From positions 29,809 through 93,808 of the forward strand of contig NZ_JADEWT010000008.1 of the NCBI RefSeq assembly GCF_015207505.1: DNA of 64,000 nucleotides, given 5' to 3'. The notes under the pieces were generated by a model. That model searched no databases and was not told where the DNA came from. It saw only the letters and a list, made by a program, of their open reading frames with translations. Every line of letters begins with the position of its first letter. Positions within the stretch are counted from its first letter, which is position 1. Below, in pieces: positions 1 through 7,971 of this stretch. Made by a program: the position numbers and the translations under genes. This DNA comes from Tychonema sp. LEGE 06208. Its GTDB lineage: Bacteria > Cyanobacteriota > Cyanobacteriia > Cyanobacteriales > Microcoleaceae.

Positions 1-831
1 GTCTCCGAGAATATCTGAAAGCAATTCGGCGGCACGATCGCGCCGATCGCTAAATTCAGGATACTTTAAGAGAGCATCTTTACCTTCTAGCTCGCGGATT
101 AAGTTATCTGTCGCCCGATCGCCTAAAAACCGATATCCCCAATTTTCATTATTATTTCTAGGCTCTGTTGCACTTGGCAATGAAAAAATAGATAGATTAT
201 TACTGATTTGAGGGGCTGTAACAATTGCCGAAATTTCTATTAAAAATTGGTGGTTAGATGCTTGCAAAACAATGGAGCCAGATAGATTAGTTCCGGCGGG
301 AATATCTTGGGAATTGAGGATAATATCTAGTTTTTGCAACCCGCAAGAAAGGTAAGGCTGCTGTACTTTTAACCAAGGGTGAGAGCAGGAAACTTTGCAG
401 TCGCCGCCGAGTTGCAGTTGTTCGGTTCGCTGCAAATATCGGTTAGTTTGGATTTCCCCAAAATGGACTGCTGTGGGGATATCCCAGCTTACTCCCAGCC
501 ATTGGACGTTGGGAGCGCTTCCCAAACATCTTACTCTATCTAAAACAGGTGCGGTATGCGGTGCGGATTCGATCGCAACTTCTCCCGTATTCCCGCCGAC
601 ATTCCGCTCGATGCTCAAGTTTTCCAGTTTCACTCCGGAGACTGCGATTTTCAAAACAGGTTCGTCAGCGGCAAAAATGACGGTGTTTTCTCCTTCCCCC
701 CGCAGCGCGATCGCTTTTTCAATGGTAAATGGCCCCTTATATTCCCCTGCTGTCAAAGCGATCTCAGATCCATCTTTAACAATTGTCAATAACTCACCAA
801 AGTTGTCGGGATCGGCGGAGAAAGTAGCCAT
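1..831 (-). CDS. Partial protein with pectin-lyase-like (beta-helix) N-terminus; runs off the window
   Basis: The minus-strand frame stays open from an ATG at 831 to base 1, giving 277 codons with no stop, so the C-terminus lies outside the window. The N-terminal 110 residues (starting MATFSADPDNFGELL, then LTAGEYKGPFTIEKAI) read like the first coils of a right-handed beta-helix: a 'what you get from position' strand pattern followed by LKIAVSGVKLENLSIER. Residues about 140-215 contain CSHPWLKVQQ and IPAGTNLSGSIVL, which look like a beta-sandwich domain of the kind found in cyanobacterial multidomain proteins. Two other proteins in the window, at 10887 and 60247, share the beta-helix theme. 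The family is an inference from pattern; the enzymatic or binding role is unknown. Confidence 0.7.
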   Translation of the reverse strand, partial: MATFSADPDNFGELLTIVKDGSEIALTAGEYKGPFTIEKAIALRGEGENTVIFAADEPVLKIAVSGVKLENLSIERNVGGNTGEVAIESAPHTAPVLDRVRCLGSAPNVQWLGVSWDIPTAVHFGEIQTNRYLQRTEQLQLGGDCKVSCSHPWLKVQQPYLSCGLQKLDIILNSQDIPAGTNLSGSIVLQASNHQFLIEISAIVTAPQISNNLSIFSLPSATEPRNNNENWGYRFLGDRATDNLIRELEGKDALLKYPEFSDRRDRAAELLSDILGD

Positions 832-1118
832 AGATAATTGTGGGGGGCGATCGGGAAGTTGATTTTTAGGTTTCTGAAGTTAACTACAGTTTAACACTGT
901 TTAATTACGGTTAACATACTCACCGCACTTTGGAAGCGATTCCCTACCCTACCCTACGGGAACCCCTAGGGGGAACGGGAAGTGCTAAGGAAAAAGGGAT
1001 AGCTTTGCTTAACGCCGGGGTTTGCCTACGGAAAATGAAACTGTTACATAAAGATGAGAAAGCCTGCAAACCCTCTCCGGCTGTTAATCGCGCTCGATAG
1101 ACCTTAATTTTTATGCCA

Positions 1119-2063
1119 TCAAAATAACCAAGAATCAAAATAACCAACAGGCGGCGAATCGTCATGCAAAATTTGAGCTTGATCTAAATTAGCTATAGAT
1201 TCCGCCAATTCTCTACCTACTCTAATATCAAGCGCCCTATCGATTAAGGAAAATGAAAATTCATGCCCATCTTGCAAATATTTTGCTCTGGAAACAATCT
1301 CGCTTTTCTCTAAACTAGGGCTGTTACTCCCAATTAAAACGCTATTAATATCCTTCCAAGGAGACACGCATACCTGAGAAAACACGCTTTGAAAAGTCTT
1401 CACCTTTTCGGCATAAAACTCATCTCTTTGCAGCAGATTTACCAGCACAACTCCGGCGCTTGACAAGTGTTTTTGGCAGAGTTGATAAAATTCTTTGGTA
1501 GCCAGCCGGTGCGAAGAGTAACCGTTGCCACAAAACACGTCGGTCATGATGATATCGTACTTAATATCGGGATTTTTCTGTTCTAGATATTCTCTCCCAT
1601 CTTGGATTGTGACGCTGAGTCGGCTGTCAAACTGCACTCCAAAACACTTTGTGGCTGCTGAAATCGCGATCGGGTCTACATCAGCACATTCTATAACAGT
1701 TTCCGGCAAATAATGGTGCAGGATTAACGGAATTCTGGCACCGCCAAACCCAGCTATATAGACTTTTTGGGGTTGATTTTGCCAAACTAAACCCAACATC
1801 ATCGCTTGGGTATATTCAGAAACTAAATGCAGGGGATTGTTGAGGTCGATGACAGATTGCAACAAATCTGTATGCAAATTCACTTTCTCTACCAAAGAGA
1901 ATTTTATTTTATTTTTATCTTTATTAACTGTAACATAGTGAACTCCCGACTCTTGACAAAAAATAACTCCATCCGGCTGTTGTTGTACCCAAGCCAGCCG
2001 CTGTTGAATATTCGCTAAATTGAGAGTTTGCCAGTTTTTTTGTTGGTCAATCATTAATTTCAA
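1119..2063 (-). CDS. Spermidine-synthase-like (SpeE fold) methyltransferase-family protein
   Basis: The 314-residue protein has a Rossmann methyltransferase-like core. GFGGARIP at about residue 104 is the glycine-rich nucleotide loop, ECADVDP is the acidic strand-beta2 motif, and DGREYLE and DIIMTDVF follow in the order seen in spermidine synthases. The end, HDDSPPVGYFDSW, is also typical of this superfamily. Many cyanobacterial members are called spermidine synthase only by fold, and the polyamine-binding residues cannot be verified here. It could equally be an uncharacterised aminopropyl- or methyltransferase. It is a single gene whose 3' end overlaps a short spurious frame at 944-1165. The next gene upstream on the same strand, the cyclase, starts 700 bp away. 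Confidence 0.75.
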   Translation of the reverse strand: MKLMIDQQKNWQTLNLANIQQRLAWVQQQPDGVIFCQESGVHYVTVNKDKNKIKFSLVEKVNLHTDLLQSVIDLNNPLHLVSEYTQAMMLGLVWQNQPQKVYIAGFGGARIPLILHHYLPETVIECADVDPIAISAATKCFGVQFDSRLSVTIQDGREYLEQKNPDIKYDIIMTDVFCGNGYSSHRLATKEFYQLCQKHLSSAGVVLVNLLQRDEFYAEKVKTFQSVFSQVCVSPWKDINSVLIGSNSPSLEKSEIVSRAKYLQDGHEFSFSLIDRALDIRVGRELAESIANLDQAQILHDDSPPVGYFDSWLF

Positions 2064-2085
2064 ATTTTATGGCACACAGGGGCAG

Positions 2086-2157
2086 TCAGAAACCGGGTTT
2101 TTGGAGAAAATTCTGCTTCGCCGCCCGCAGATTCAGCAAAAAACCCGGTTTCTTGAG
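2086..2157. repeat. CCGGG-centred dispersed palindrome, pair of copies
   Basis: Two copies of the palindrome AGAAACCGGGTTTCT (here cagaaaccgggttttt and aaaaacccggtttctt) sit in inverted orientation between two minus-strand genes. The same motif recurs at 3664-3732, 7974-8217, 16342-16446, 50847-50917 and 56152-56217, always in intergenic DNA and usually as facing pairs. Confidence 0.85.
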
Positions 2158-2162
2158 TTTGA

Positions 2163-2771
2163 TTAAGCAGGCTGTACGCGCTTGTAAGTCACTAACTCCA
2201 AACCAGAAATCGAAAAATCAACTCTTTCCCAATCTTCCTTCTCGCCTTCCAAATTTTCAAACGCTGCGGAGGTGAGCAAAATCTCTCCCCGTTCCGCCAA
2301 ATCCTCTCCCAGCTTGGATGCTAGATTGAATTCAGATCCGTACATATCCTCTCCTTCTAGCATCAAAATGTCACCGTAGCCAATTCCAATGCAGAGGTAA
2401 ATATCCATTTCCGGCGGCAGAGTTGTGTTTACAGCCCCCGTTTGTTTCAGACAGTCAATTGCAGCTTCAACAGCCGATTTCACATCGGGAAATACTGCAA
2501 AAATATTGTCGGCTTCTTCTTTAACAACAATGCCGCTATATTCCGAAATTACGGGCTTGACAATTCCGTGCATCCGGTGAATCATTGCCAGAAAGTGGAT
2601 GATTCCGTAGCGGACAGTGGTTCGCGAAAACCCCGACATATCCATTACTAAAATTGCGTGGGTTTGGCGGAATGTGGCATTAATTTTTTCATCAATTTCT
2701 GCCATTCTTTCGGGGTGTTCGTTTCTTTCTTGCAGCAATTTTTTTAAATAACTGCGGTTATTTGTTTTCAT
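2163..2771 (-). CDS. Single-domain class III adenylate/guanylate cyclase-like protein
   Basis: The 202-residue protein is little more than one class III nucleotidyl cyclase domain (residues about 30-190). VMDMSGFSR carries the first metal-binding Asp. VKEEADNIFAVF aligns with the canonical K..GD....F segment and keeps Lys and the second Asp, although Gly is replaced by Ala. EDMYGSEFNLASKLGED matches the D-YG-VNLA-RL segment and keeps the Asn, while the transition-state Arg is represented by Lys. There is no receiver, GAF, PAS or membrane segment, unlike most cyanobacterial cyclases. Activity is therefore plausible but not assured, and it may act as a partner or regulatory domain. The start ATG at 2771 precedes an AT-rich intergenic region. 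Confidence 0.8.
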   Translation of the reverse strand: MKTNNRSYLKKLLQERNEHPERMAEIDEKINATFRQTHAILVMDMSGFSRTTVRYGIIHFLAMIHRMHGIVKPVISEYSGIVVKEEADNIFAVFPDVKSAVEAAIDCLKQTGAVNTTLPPEMDIYLCIGIGYGDILMLEGEDMYGSEFNLASKLGEDLAERGEILLTSAAFENLEGEKEDWERVDFSISGLELVTYKRVQPA

Positions 2772-2972
2772 TAGCTAATAATACTAAATTTGGGTAACTT
2801 TTCTCAATTTTATTCAGCGCTTCCAAGCCGCGATCTGCCTGAATTACGTTCAATTCGTTGCATCTCAACTGATGTGAAATGCACTCTCGCTGGCTGTGGG
2901 AATTTTCCACCACTAAAACTGTACTTATCACTCCCCACCTGGTTTTTTAGGTGAACTCGTTCGCTGCTGTGA

Positions 2973-3394
2973 GTTATCATTGCTGAAATTATTTTACCCG
3001 CATTGGATGAATTTGCGATCGCCTTCCCGGAAAAGCTGCTGCAGCAAATTTTCAACGGAGAAGTTGTTGGTAAGCTGTTGTGCAAATAAACATTGTATAT
3101 TTTGACTATAGATCAAACAAAAATCTTCTCCCCCTCTTTACCTCCTCGCGAAGCCGAATAGCCCCTCTCTCCGTCTCCCCCTCTCCCCCTCACCATACAC
3201 AATTGGGATGCACAACAGCTTAGCGGCTTGGTGACGAAGAGGTGGCGATGCTGGATTTTACGGCAGAAGAAAGCGATGCAGCGGCGCTGCTAGTTTGGCT
3301 GCGACTGTCAGTTTTGGGTCAATTCCCGGCGATAGTTGCGCCGTTTGCCGCCCTTGGACTTGACTTGAGGCGATCGCCTTCCACCCTGCAATAA
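2973..3394 (+). pseudogene. Probable gene relic split by a MITE insertion
   Basis: Two protein-like open stretches flank the MITE at 3071-3222. The left part reads VIIAEIILPALDEFAIAFP and then EKLLQQIFNGEVVG. The right part reads GDEEVAMLDFTAEESDAAAL and then LVWLRLSVLGQFPAIVAPF, ending at TAA 3392-3394. Removing the element together with one TA copy brings the two parts together, except that one base is missing, so a point deletion is also needed. An in-frame TGA precedes the left part. No family was recognised. The reading as a relic is an inference; antisense or chance coding cannot be excluded. Confidence 0.25.
3071..3222. mobile_element. MITE-like element, family 1, copy A (152 bp)
   Basis: The element is bounded by a perfect 14-bp inverted repeat, TAAGCTGTTGTGCA at 3071 and TGCACAACAGCTTA ending at 3222. 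The two ends carry different subterminal sequences. The left end continues AATAAACATTGTATATTTT. The right end, read inward, continues TCCCAATTGTGTATGGTGAG followed by G-rich GGGGGAGAG tracts. The same two asymmetric ends occur at 50939-51066 in the opposite orientation. It has no coding capacity. The outermost TA on both sides is consistent with TA target duplication, as in IS630/Tc1-like elements. Confidence 0.8.
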
Positions 3395-3663
3395 TTTGAT
3401 TATTTGTTGAAATACAATTTAAATATTGATGAGCTTAGCAGCGACTCATCCTAACTTCGCAAGACTCAAACGAAACATATTTTTAAAGGGTGGAAGTGAG
3501 AAAATTAAACATTTGAAAAAACCAGGCGCTGATAATATTTTGGCGGTGCATCTTTCATGATTATAACTTCCAGGATTTGGTTGCGGGAATCCCATTCTGC
3601 CGTTAATTTATAATCTTAAAGATGCAGGAAAATGATTTCGAGCCGGACTTACGCATCGACACC

Positions 3664-3732
3664 AAAGAAACCGGGTTTGGGCCTGATTTGCTGGCTGCAA
3701 CGAAGGATTTTGATGAAAAACCCGGTTTCAAA
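3664..3732. repeat. CCGGG-centred palindrome, pair of copies
   Basis: aaagaaaccgggtttggg near 3665 and aaaaacccggtttcaaa near 3716 are two inverted copies of the AGAAACCGGGTTTCT repeat, lying about 100 bp upstream of the cobalamin riboswitch. They lie outside the aptamer. Confidence 0.75.
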
Positions 3733-3822
3733 TCGCGCAGGTGTTCAAGATTATTGATGATATTCGATCGCCCGACCCGATCTTAGGGGTTGCATATTTT
3801 GGAAAATGTGCTATGGTATGAC

Positions 3823-3945
3823 CTAATCGGTTCTGGTGGAGATCAGCCACTAGACGAAAGGGGGAAAGTTCGGTGCAAACCCGGCGCTGTCCCGCAACTG
3901 TGATGAAGCGTAGAGTAGCTTCTTAGTCAGGATGCCCGCCGATTG
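3823..3945 (+). promoter_or_regulatory. Cobalamin (adenosylcobalamin/B12) riboswitch upstream of metE
   Basis: The conserved core is plain: GGTGCAAACCCGGCGCTG, then TCCCGCAACTGTGA, and the B12-box segment AGTCAGGATGCCCGCC. The closing helix P1 pairs AATCGG (3824-3829) with CCGATT (3939-3944). The sequence GAGGTACGGATGTCTTC just downstream is a common cyanobacterial 3' extension. It points in the direction of metE, the B12-independent methionine synthase. Established biology for this pairing is repression of metE when cobalamin is available. The unusual point is the roughly 600-nt distance from the aptamer to the metE start, with no gene between. Confidence 0.93.
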
Positions 3946-4549
3946 TATCGTTCTATTAACCCATCTGCGAGGTACGGATGTCTTCAGTATTTTGTTTTCG
4001 ATTCGATTGTTTTTCACCAGATGCTGCGCGATCGGCTATTATGCTCCTTAACCCGTGAGAAACCTTTGGTGCAATTGGTTTCTAGAGCAACATAACGAGT
4101 TAAAAAAGTTAGCCTCAACAGCATTATCTAGTTTTAGACGCAAGAAATATTGCGCGGGGTTTTGCCTGCTGTAATTTCTAACAGCTTTGTGATAGCGATG
4201 TTAGATATTCAGACGATTTCACCTTTGAGGCATCACATTACATTCTGATGACATTGCTGTAGAAAATTCTGCATCGGATACCCCTTAGTTTCCGACAGAG
4301 TTTCTATGGAATATCAAAGACTCAACTCGATCATTCAGCAAATATCAATAGTAAAAATTCAGTCATCTAATGTCCGGTTCATTACCATCACAAAAACCTT
4401 TTGTAGTGCGGACTTCAGCCCGCTCAACATTGCGGACTTCAGTCCGCACTACGAACCAATCGGACAGGATATCAATTGCGATCGCTCTTTGTAATATCGC
4501 TATTTGTACTGATGATGCTATTGAAACCCATACTTAAGAGAGAAAAATC
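3946..4549 (+). promoter_or_regulatory. Long metE leader between riboswitch and start codon
   Basis: This 600-nt stretch has no supported gene. It includes a hairpin GAAACC/GGTTTC (4059-4064 with 4077-4082), a possible part of the riboswitch expression platform although no U-tract follows. Further on it holds a 4403-4453 palindrome repeat. An AGAGAG purine tract precedes the metE ATG at 4550. A 62-codon frame at 4306-4494 runs across the palindrome and is not supported as a gene. Confidence 0.5.
4403..4475. repeat. GTAGTGCGGACTTCAG palindromic repeat
   Basis: TAGTGCGGACTTCAG and CTGAAGTCCGCACTA arms occur with a direct copy of GCGGACTTCAG between them, followed by CGGACAGGATATC. A related arrangement, CGCAGTGCGGAC...GTCCGCACTGCG-like arms followed by GCGGACAGGATATC, occurs at 32384-32455 downstream of the histidine kinase. 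It is probably a dispersed palindrome that can form a stable RNA hairpin. Confidence 0.65.
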
Positions 4550-6796
4550 ATGTCAATTTCAACTGCAACAATTGGATATCCTCGCATTGGTAAAAATCGC
4601 GAAGTTAAAATCGCACTAGAAGCATTTTGGAGTAGCAAATTAGATGCCAATAATTTATTACAAACAGTCAGAAAAGTAGAAATAGAAAACTGGCAAATAC
4701 AGCTAAAAACAGGTATAGATCGCATCGGTGTTGGCGATACTACCCTCTACGATAGTGTTCTGGATTGGACAGTTCGCCTGGGGTTAATCCCCGATCGCTT
4801 TCGGGATTTATCAGGTTTAGATCGCTACTTTGCAATGGCGCGGGGCAAAGAAGGGATACCTGCACTAGAAATGACTAAATGGTTCGACACCAACTATCAC
4901 TACCTGGTGCCAGAAATTCCCTCAGAATGGCAGCCTGCTGATTTTAGCGACTTTCTCGAAACGGTTAATCGCGCTCAAACTTTATTAGGCGAAAAAGTAA
5001 TTCCTATTGTTTTAGGCCCCATTACTTTATTGCGATTAAGTCGGTTTGACATACCCTTAAATGAAGCAATTTCAAGATTACGAGAGCGTTATCTGGCGTT
5101 GCTGAAAGCCTTAAAAAACTTGGGTATTTCTGAAGTGCAAATTCACGAACCTGCCTTGGTTCTAAGTGATGCTGGTCAATTCAAAGAAGCCTTTGAGTCA
5201 ACCTATAGTTCCTTAGCTGAAATTAAACTTCCCATCGATTTAGTTACTTACTTTGATGATTTAGGAGATACCTATCCTTGGGTGATACAGTTACCAGTTG
5301 CTAAAATTAGCTTAGACTTTACTCGCGGATGCAATTTGAAATTGCTTAAAGAACAGGGATTTCCGGCTGATAAACGATTGGGTGTGGGAATTGTAGATGC
5401 TCGCAATATTTGGCAAATTCGTCCCGAACAAGTGCTGCCAGTGCTGCAAGAGATTCAGCAAATTACGCCCGATATTGTAATTCAGCCGTCGGCATCGTTG
5501 CAGTTTGTTCCCTACGATGCCGCACGGGAAACAAAGTTGCCAGAACCTCTCCGCAACGTGTTGAGTTTTGCCGAACAAAAACTGCAAGCTGTGAAGTTTT
5601 TGGCACGCAGTTTAGCCGGAGAAGAGACTGGAAGCGATCGCGCTAAAATTAGCAATGCCTGGACAACCTTCGAGGAGTTTAGCCCTACCAATATTGCCGT
5701 GCAGGAACGTCTGAACAGCCTGACAACCAATGACTTTCAACGCAAATTATCCTACGGCTTGCGGTTGTCGAAACAGATTTCTCTGCCCATTTTTCCCACC
5801 ACAACGATCGGCTCGTTTCCTCAAACCCCGGAAGTGCGAAAACTGCGGCTGCGCTACAAAAAGGGTGAATTGAGTCAAGAAAACTATCAAGCTGCGATCG
5901 ACGTTCAAATTGCCGATAGCATTAAAATCCAAGAAGAAATTGGGCTAGATGTGTTGGTGCATGGCGAATTTGAACGCACCGATATGGTGGAATATTTCGG
6001 ACAACAGTTGGATGGATTCGCCTTCACGGCAAATGGCTGGGTACAAAGCTATGGCAGCCGTTACGTGCGTCCGCCGATTATTTACGGTGATGTTGTTCGC
6101 ACTGATCCAATGACTGTGCGCGAGTTCAAAGTAGCGCAATCATTGACGCAAAAACCCGTTAAGGGAATGCTAACAGCTCCCGTAACAATTTTAAATTGGT
6201 CATATCCGCGCACCGATATTTCCAGACAAGTACAAGCATTTCAAATAGCTTTGGCCTTGCGGGATGAAATAGCAGATTTAGAAGCAGCAGGAGCGCAAGT
6301 AATTCAAGTAGATGAACCAGCATTGCGCGAAGGCTTACCTCTGAAAGTAGAAAACTGGAATCAATACCTGTCTTGGGCTGTAGATGCGTTTCTTCTGGCT
6401 ACCGCAAGCGCTCATCCTCAAACTCAAATTCACACGCATATGTGCTACTGCGAATTTGGCGATATCATCAAAGATATTGAACGGTTAGATGCCGATGTAA
6501 TTTCGATTGAAAATAGCCGCAGCAATAACCAAACGCTGCATGAAATAACCGCCGCAGGTTACACCTATCAAGTAGGTAATGGCGTGTATGACATCCACAG
6601 TCCAGTGGTGCCAACGACGGAACAGATTTTGCAACAACTGCGAACTGGCATTGCTAATCTACCAACTCAACAAATTTGGGTAAATCCCGATTGTGGCTTG
6701 AAAACACGACGTTGGGAAGAAGTAATTCCGGCGCTAAAAAATATGGTGGAAGCTGCCAAAATCCTGCGGGAGGAAGTAAATGCGACCGGAAAATAG
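4550..6796 (+). CDS. metE: Cobalamin-independent methionine synthase
   Basis: This full-length 748-residue MetE transfers the methyl group of 5-methyltetrahydrofolate-polyglutamate to homocysteine without B12. The N-terminal domain starts with the classical IGYPRIGKNREVK. The C-terminal barrel starts near TTTIGSFPQTPEVRKLR and contains HGEFERTDMVEYFG. The zinc site is represented by HMCYCEFGDI (His and Cys near residue 626) and NPDCGLKTRRWEE (Cys near residue 715). A cobalamin riboswitch lies upstream, so expression should rise when B12 is scarce. The next gene overlaps its 3' end by 17 nt, suggesting a shared transcript. Confidence 0.97.
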   Translation: MSISTATIGYPRIGKNREVKIALEAFWSSKLDANNLLQTVRKVEIENWQIQLKTGIDRIGVGDTTLYDSVLDWTVRLGLIPDRFRDLSGLDRYFAMARGKEGIPALEMTKWFDTNYHYLVPEIPSEWQPADFSDFLETVNRAQTLLGEKVIPIVLGPITLLRLSRFDIPLNEAISRLRERYLALLKALKNLGISEVQIHEPALVLSDAGQFKEAFESTYSSLAEIKLPIDLVTYFDDLGDTYPWVIQLPVAKISLDFTRGCNLKLLKEQGFPADKRLGVGIVDARNIWQIRPEQVLPVLQEIQQITPDIVIQPSASLQFVPYDAARETKLPEPLRNVLSFAEQKLQAVKFLARSLAGEETGSDRAKISNAWTTFEEFSPTNIAVQERLNSLTTNDFQRKLSYGLRLSKQISLPIFPTTTIGSFPQTPEVRKLRLRYKKGELSQENYQAAIDVQIADSIKIQEEIGLDVLVHGEFERTDMVEYFGQQLDGFAFTANGWVQSYGSRYVRPPIIYGDVVRTDPMTVREFKVAQSLTQKPVKGMLTAPVTILNWSYPRTDISRQVQAFQIALALRDEIADLEAAGAQVIQVDEPALREGLPLKVENWNQYLSWAVDAFLLATASAHPQTQIHTHMCYCEFGDIIKDIERLDADVISIENSRSNNQTLHEITAAGYTYQVGNGVYDIHSPVVPTTEQILQQLRTGIANLPTQQIWVNPDCGLKTRRWEEVIPALKNMVEAAKILREEVNATGK

Positions 6797-7220
6797 CGTT
6801 TGGCAAGGAAATTTTGGCTATTGGCAACAGGGATTTATTCATACCAATTTGCTGGTTATTGGTTATACAGCATGGAAGGGATTTGAGTTTTTCGGGCGGG
6901 GTGTTGTGGTCTGTGATGTAGATACTCAAGTTCTTGATTCTACAATGACAAGCCTCGAATCAATTCCTTTTCAAATTCAGTTTATTCCTGTGAATTTGAT
7001 GCAATTTTATCTGGGATCGCTATCCGTTGACTCATCGAATATTCCATCTGTGATAGCAGCAACTGTGAAGTACAATCCAGAGCAAGATATTCTGCTATTG
7101 CTGAAATTTGGTCGTCAAACAGAGGTAAATCTATTAAGGAAACTAGCCATTTCTCCTGCCGATTGCCACGAACAAGTCTGTAGGCGCTGGGAGGAATTTC
7201 AACCAAGTTTGATACCGTAA
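6780..7220 (+). CDS. Unknown cyanobacterial protein, translationally coupled to metE (paralog 1)
   Basis: This 146-residue protein belongs to no family I recognise. Its ATG at 6780 lies inside the end of metE, and a strong GGGAGGAAG ribosome-binding site at 6767-6775 inside metE decides the start and implies coupling. The next gene is a clear paralog. Both share WQQ.FI.TNLLV.GY.AW.G near the N-terminus, a central YNP..DI.LLL..GR and a C-terminal LRxLxISPxxCxEQxCxxWEEFQP block. No signal peptide or membrane segment is evident. Location downstream of a B12-regulated metE suggests, but does not show, a role connected with methionine or one-carbon supply. Confidence 0.75.
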   Translation: MRPENSVWQGNFGYWQQGFIHTNLLVIGYTAWKGFEFFGRGVVVCDVDTQVLDSTMTSLESIPFQIQFIPVNLMQFYLGSLSVDSSNIPSVIAATVKYNPEQDILLLLKFGRQTEVNLLRKLAISPADCHEQVCRRWEEFQPSLIP

Positions 7221-7299
7221 AAATTCCGATCTTAATGCCTAAATTAAACTCGATTCATATTTCGCATAGGTTGATAACTTGATACTGGATATTTAATAC

Positions 7300-7764
7300 A
7301 TGATGACATCTGAAACAAATAGCGAAGATTGGCAGCAATCCTTTATTGCAACTAATCTGCTGGTGTTAGGCTATAACGCTTGGGTTGGCTATCTGAATGG
7401 TGAACGAGGCGCAGTAATTTGTAGTCTTAATAACCCATTGATGGGAGTTACTGGTGAAACATTCCAATCGCATTTTGTTCCCCGCAGTCGTTTGGCTCCC
7501 TTTCTCAATGCTTGGTTATTGGCTCCCGACACCGCTATCCTGCAAAATCACCACATGAACGGTCATATTTTGCAAGCTGCAGATACCTATAACCCTAGTA
7601 AAGACATCATTCTGCTGCTGGAATCCGGTCGGGAAGTCACGTTCTTTTATCTGCGAAATCTACCGATTTCGCCCTCGCAATGTTACGAGCAAATCTGCAA
7701 AGAATGGGAAGAATTCCAACCTCAGTTCACCCGTTTGAACGAAGAAAATCTACGATGCAATTGA
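7300..7764 (+). CDS. Unknown cyanobacterial protein (paralog 2 of the metE-coupled gene)
   Basis: The 154-residue product is the tandem paralog of the gene just upstream, with the same ordered motifs: WQQSFIATNLLVLGYNAW, YNPSKDIILLLESGR and ISPSQCYEQICKEWEEFQP. The central third, about residues 40-95, differs most and contains a block (RSRLAPFLNAWLLAPDT) absent from the other copy. A 79-bp gap separates the two, so they may be co-transcribed with metE under the cobalamin riboswitch. Function is unknown. The conserved C-terminal Cys residues and Trp-Glu-Glu-Phe block look like the functional signature to test first. Confidence 0.75.
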   Translation: MMTSETNSEDWQQSFIATNLLVLGYNAWVGYLNGERGAVICSLNNPLMGVTGETFQSHFVPRSRLAPFLNAWLLAPDTAILQNHHMNGHILQAADTYNPSKDIILLLESGREVTFFYLRNLPISPSQCYEQICKEWEEFQPQFTRLNEENLRCN

Positions 7765-7949
7765 TACTACACAAAGTTGGGATGGAACCAGTTGCCGAAC
7801 GCAAGTTAGAGGGTTTTTTAGTGTTGGGGTTTCGGTTTGCGATCGGTTTGGCTAGCGGTGCATTGTTTGTCCGAATAGCAATAGTGCGATCGCAAATAGC
7901 AAAGCTGCATCTTCCTGAACAGGATTCTCTCTCTGAACGATCTGACTAA
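7755..7949 (+). CDS. Possible small single-pass membrane protein
   Basis: A 64-codon frame starts at an ATG that overlaps the end of the preceding gene by 10 nt. It contains one hydrophobic stretch, GFLVLGFRFAIGLASGALFV, followed by a basic and then a polar tail. The overlap with the upstream gene supports co-translation. Against it, no homologous family was recognised and the start lacks a clear ribosome-binding site. It may be a chance frame. Confidence 0.3.
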   Translation: MQLILHKVGMEPVAERKLEGFLVLGFRFAIGLASGALFVRIAIVRSQIAKLHLPEQDSLSERSD

Positions 7950-7971
7950 TTCAGGACTGACGCATCAAGAC

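Noticed and set aside
395..862. 155-codon plus frame
   Set aside because: It is antisense to the continuous 277-codon minus frame that runs off the window and has solenoid-like sequence.
944..1165. 73-codon minus frame overlapping the end of the spermidine-synthase-like gene
   Set aside because: It overlaps a well-supported coding end in another frame and has no recognisable motif.
2810..3085. 91-codon minus frame
   Set aside because: It begins with TTG inside the inverted repeat of the MITE at 3071 and has no known motif.
4306..4494. 62-codon frame in the metE leader
   Set aside because: It crosses the GCGGACTTCAG palindrome repeat and has no ribosome-binding site in keeping with a gene.
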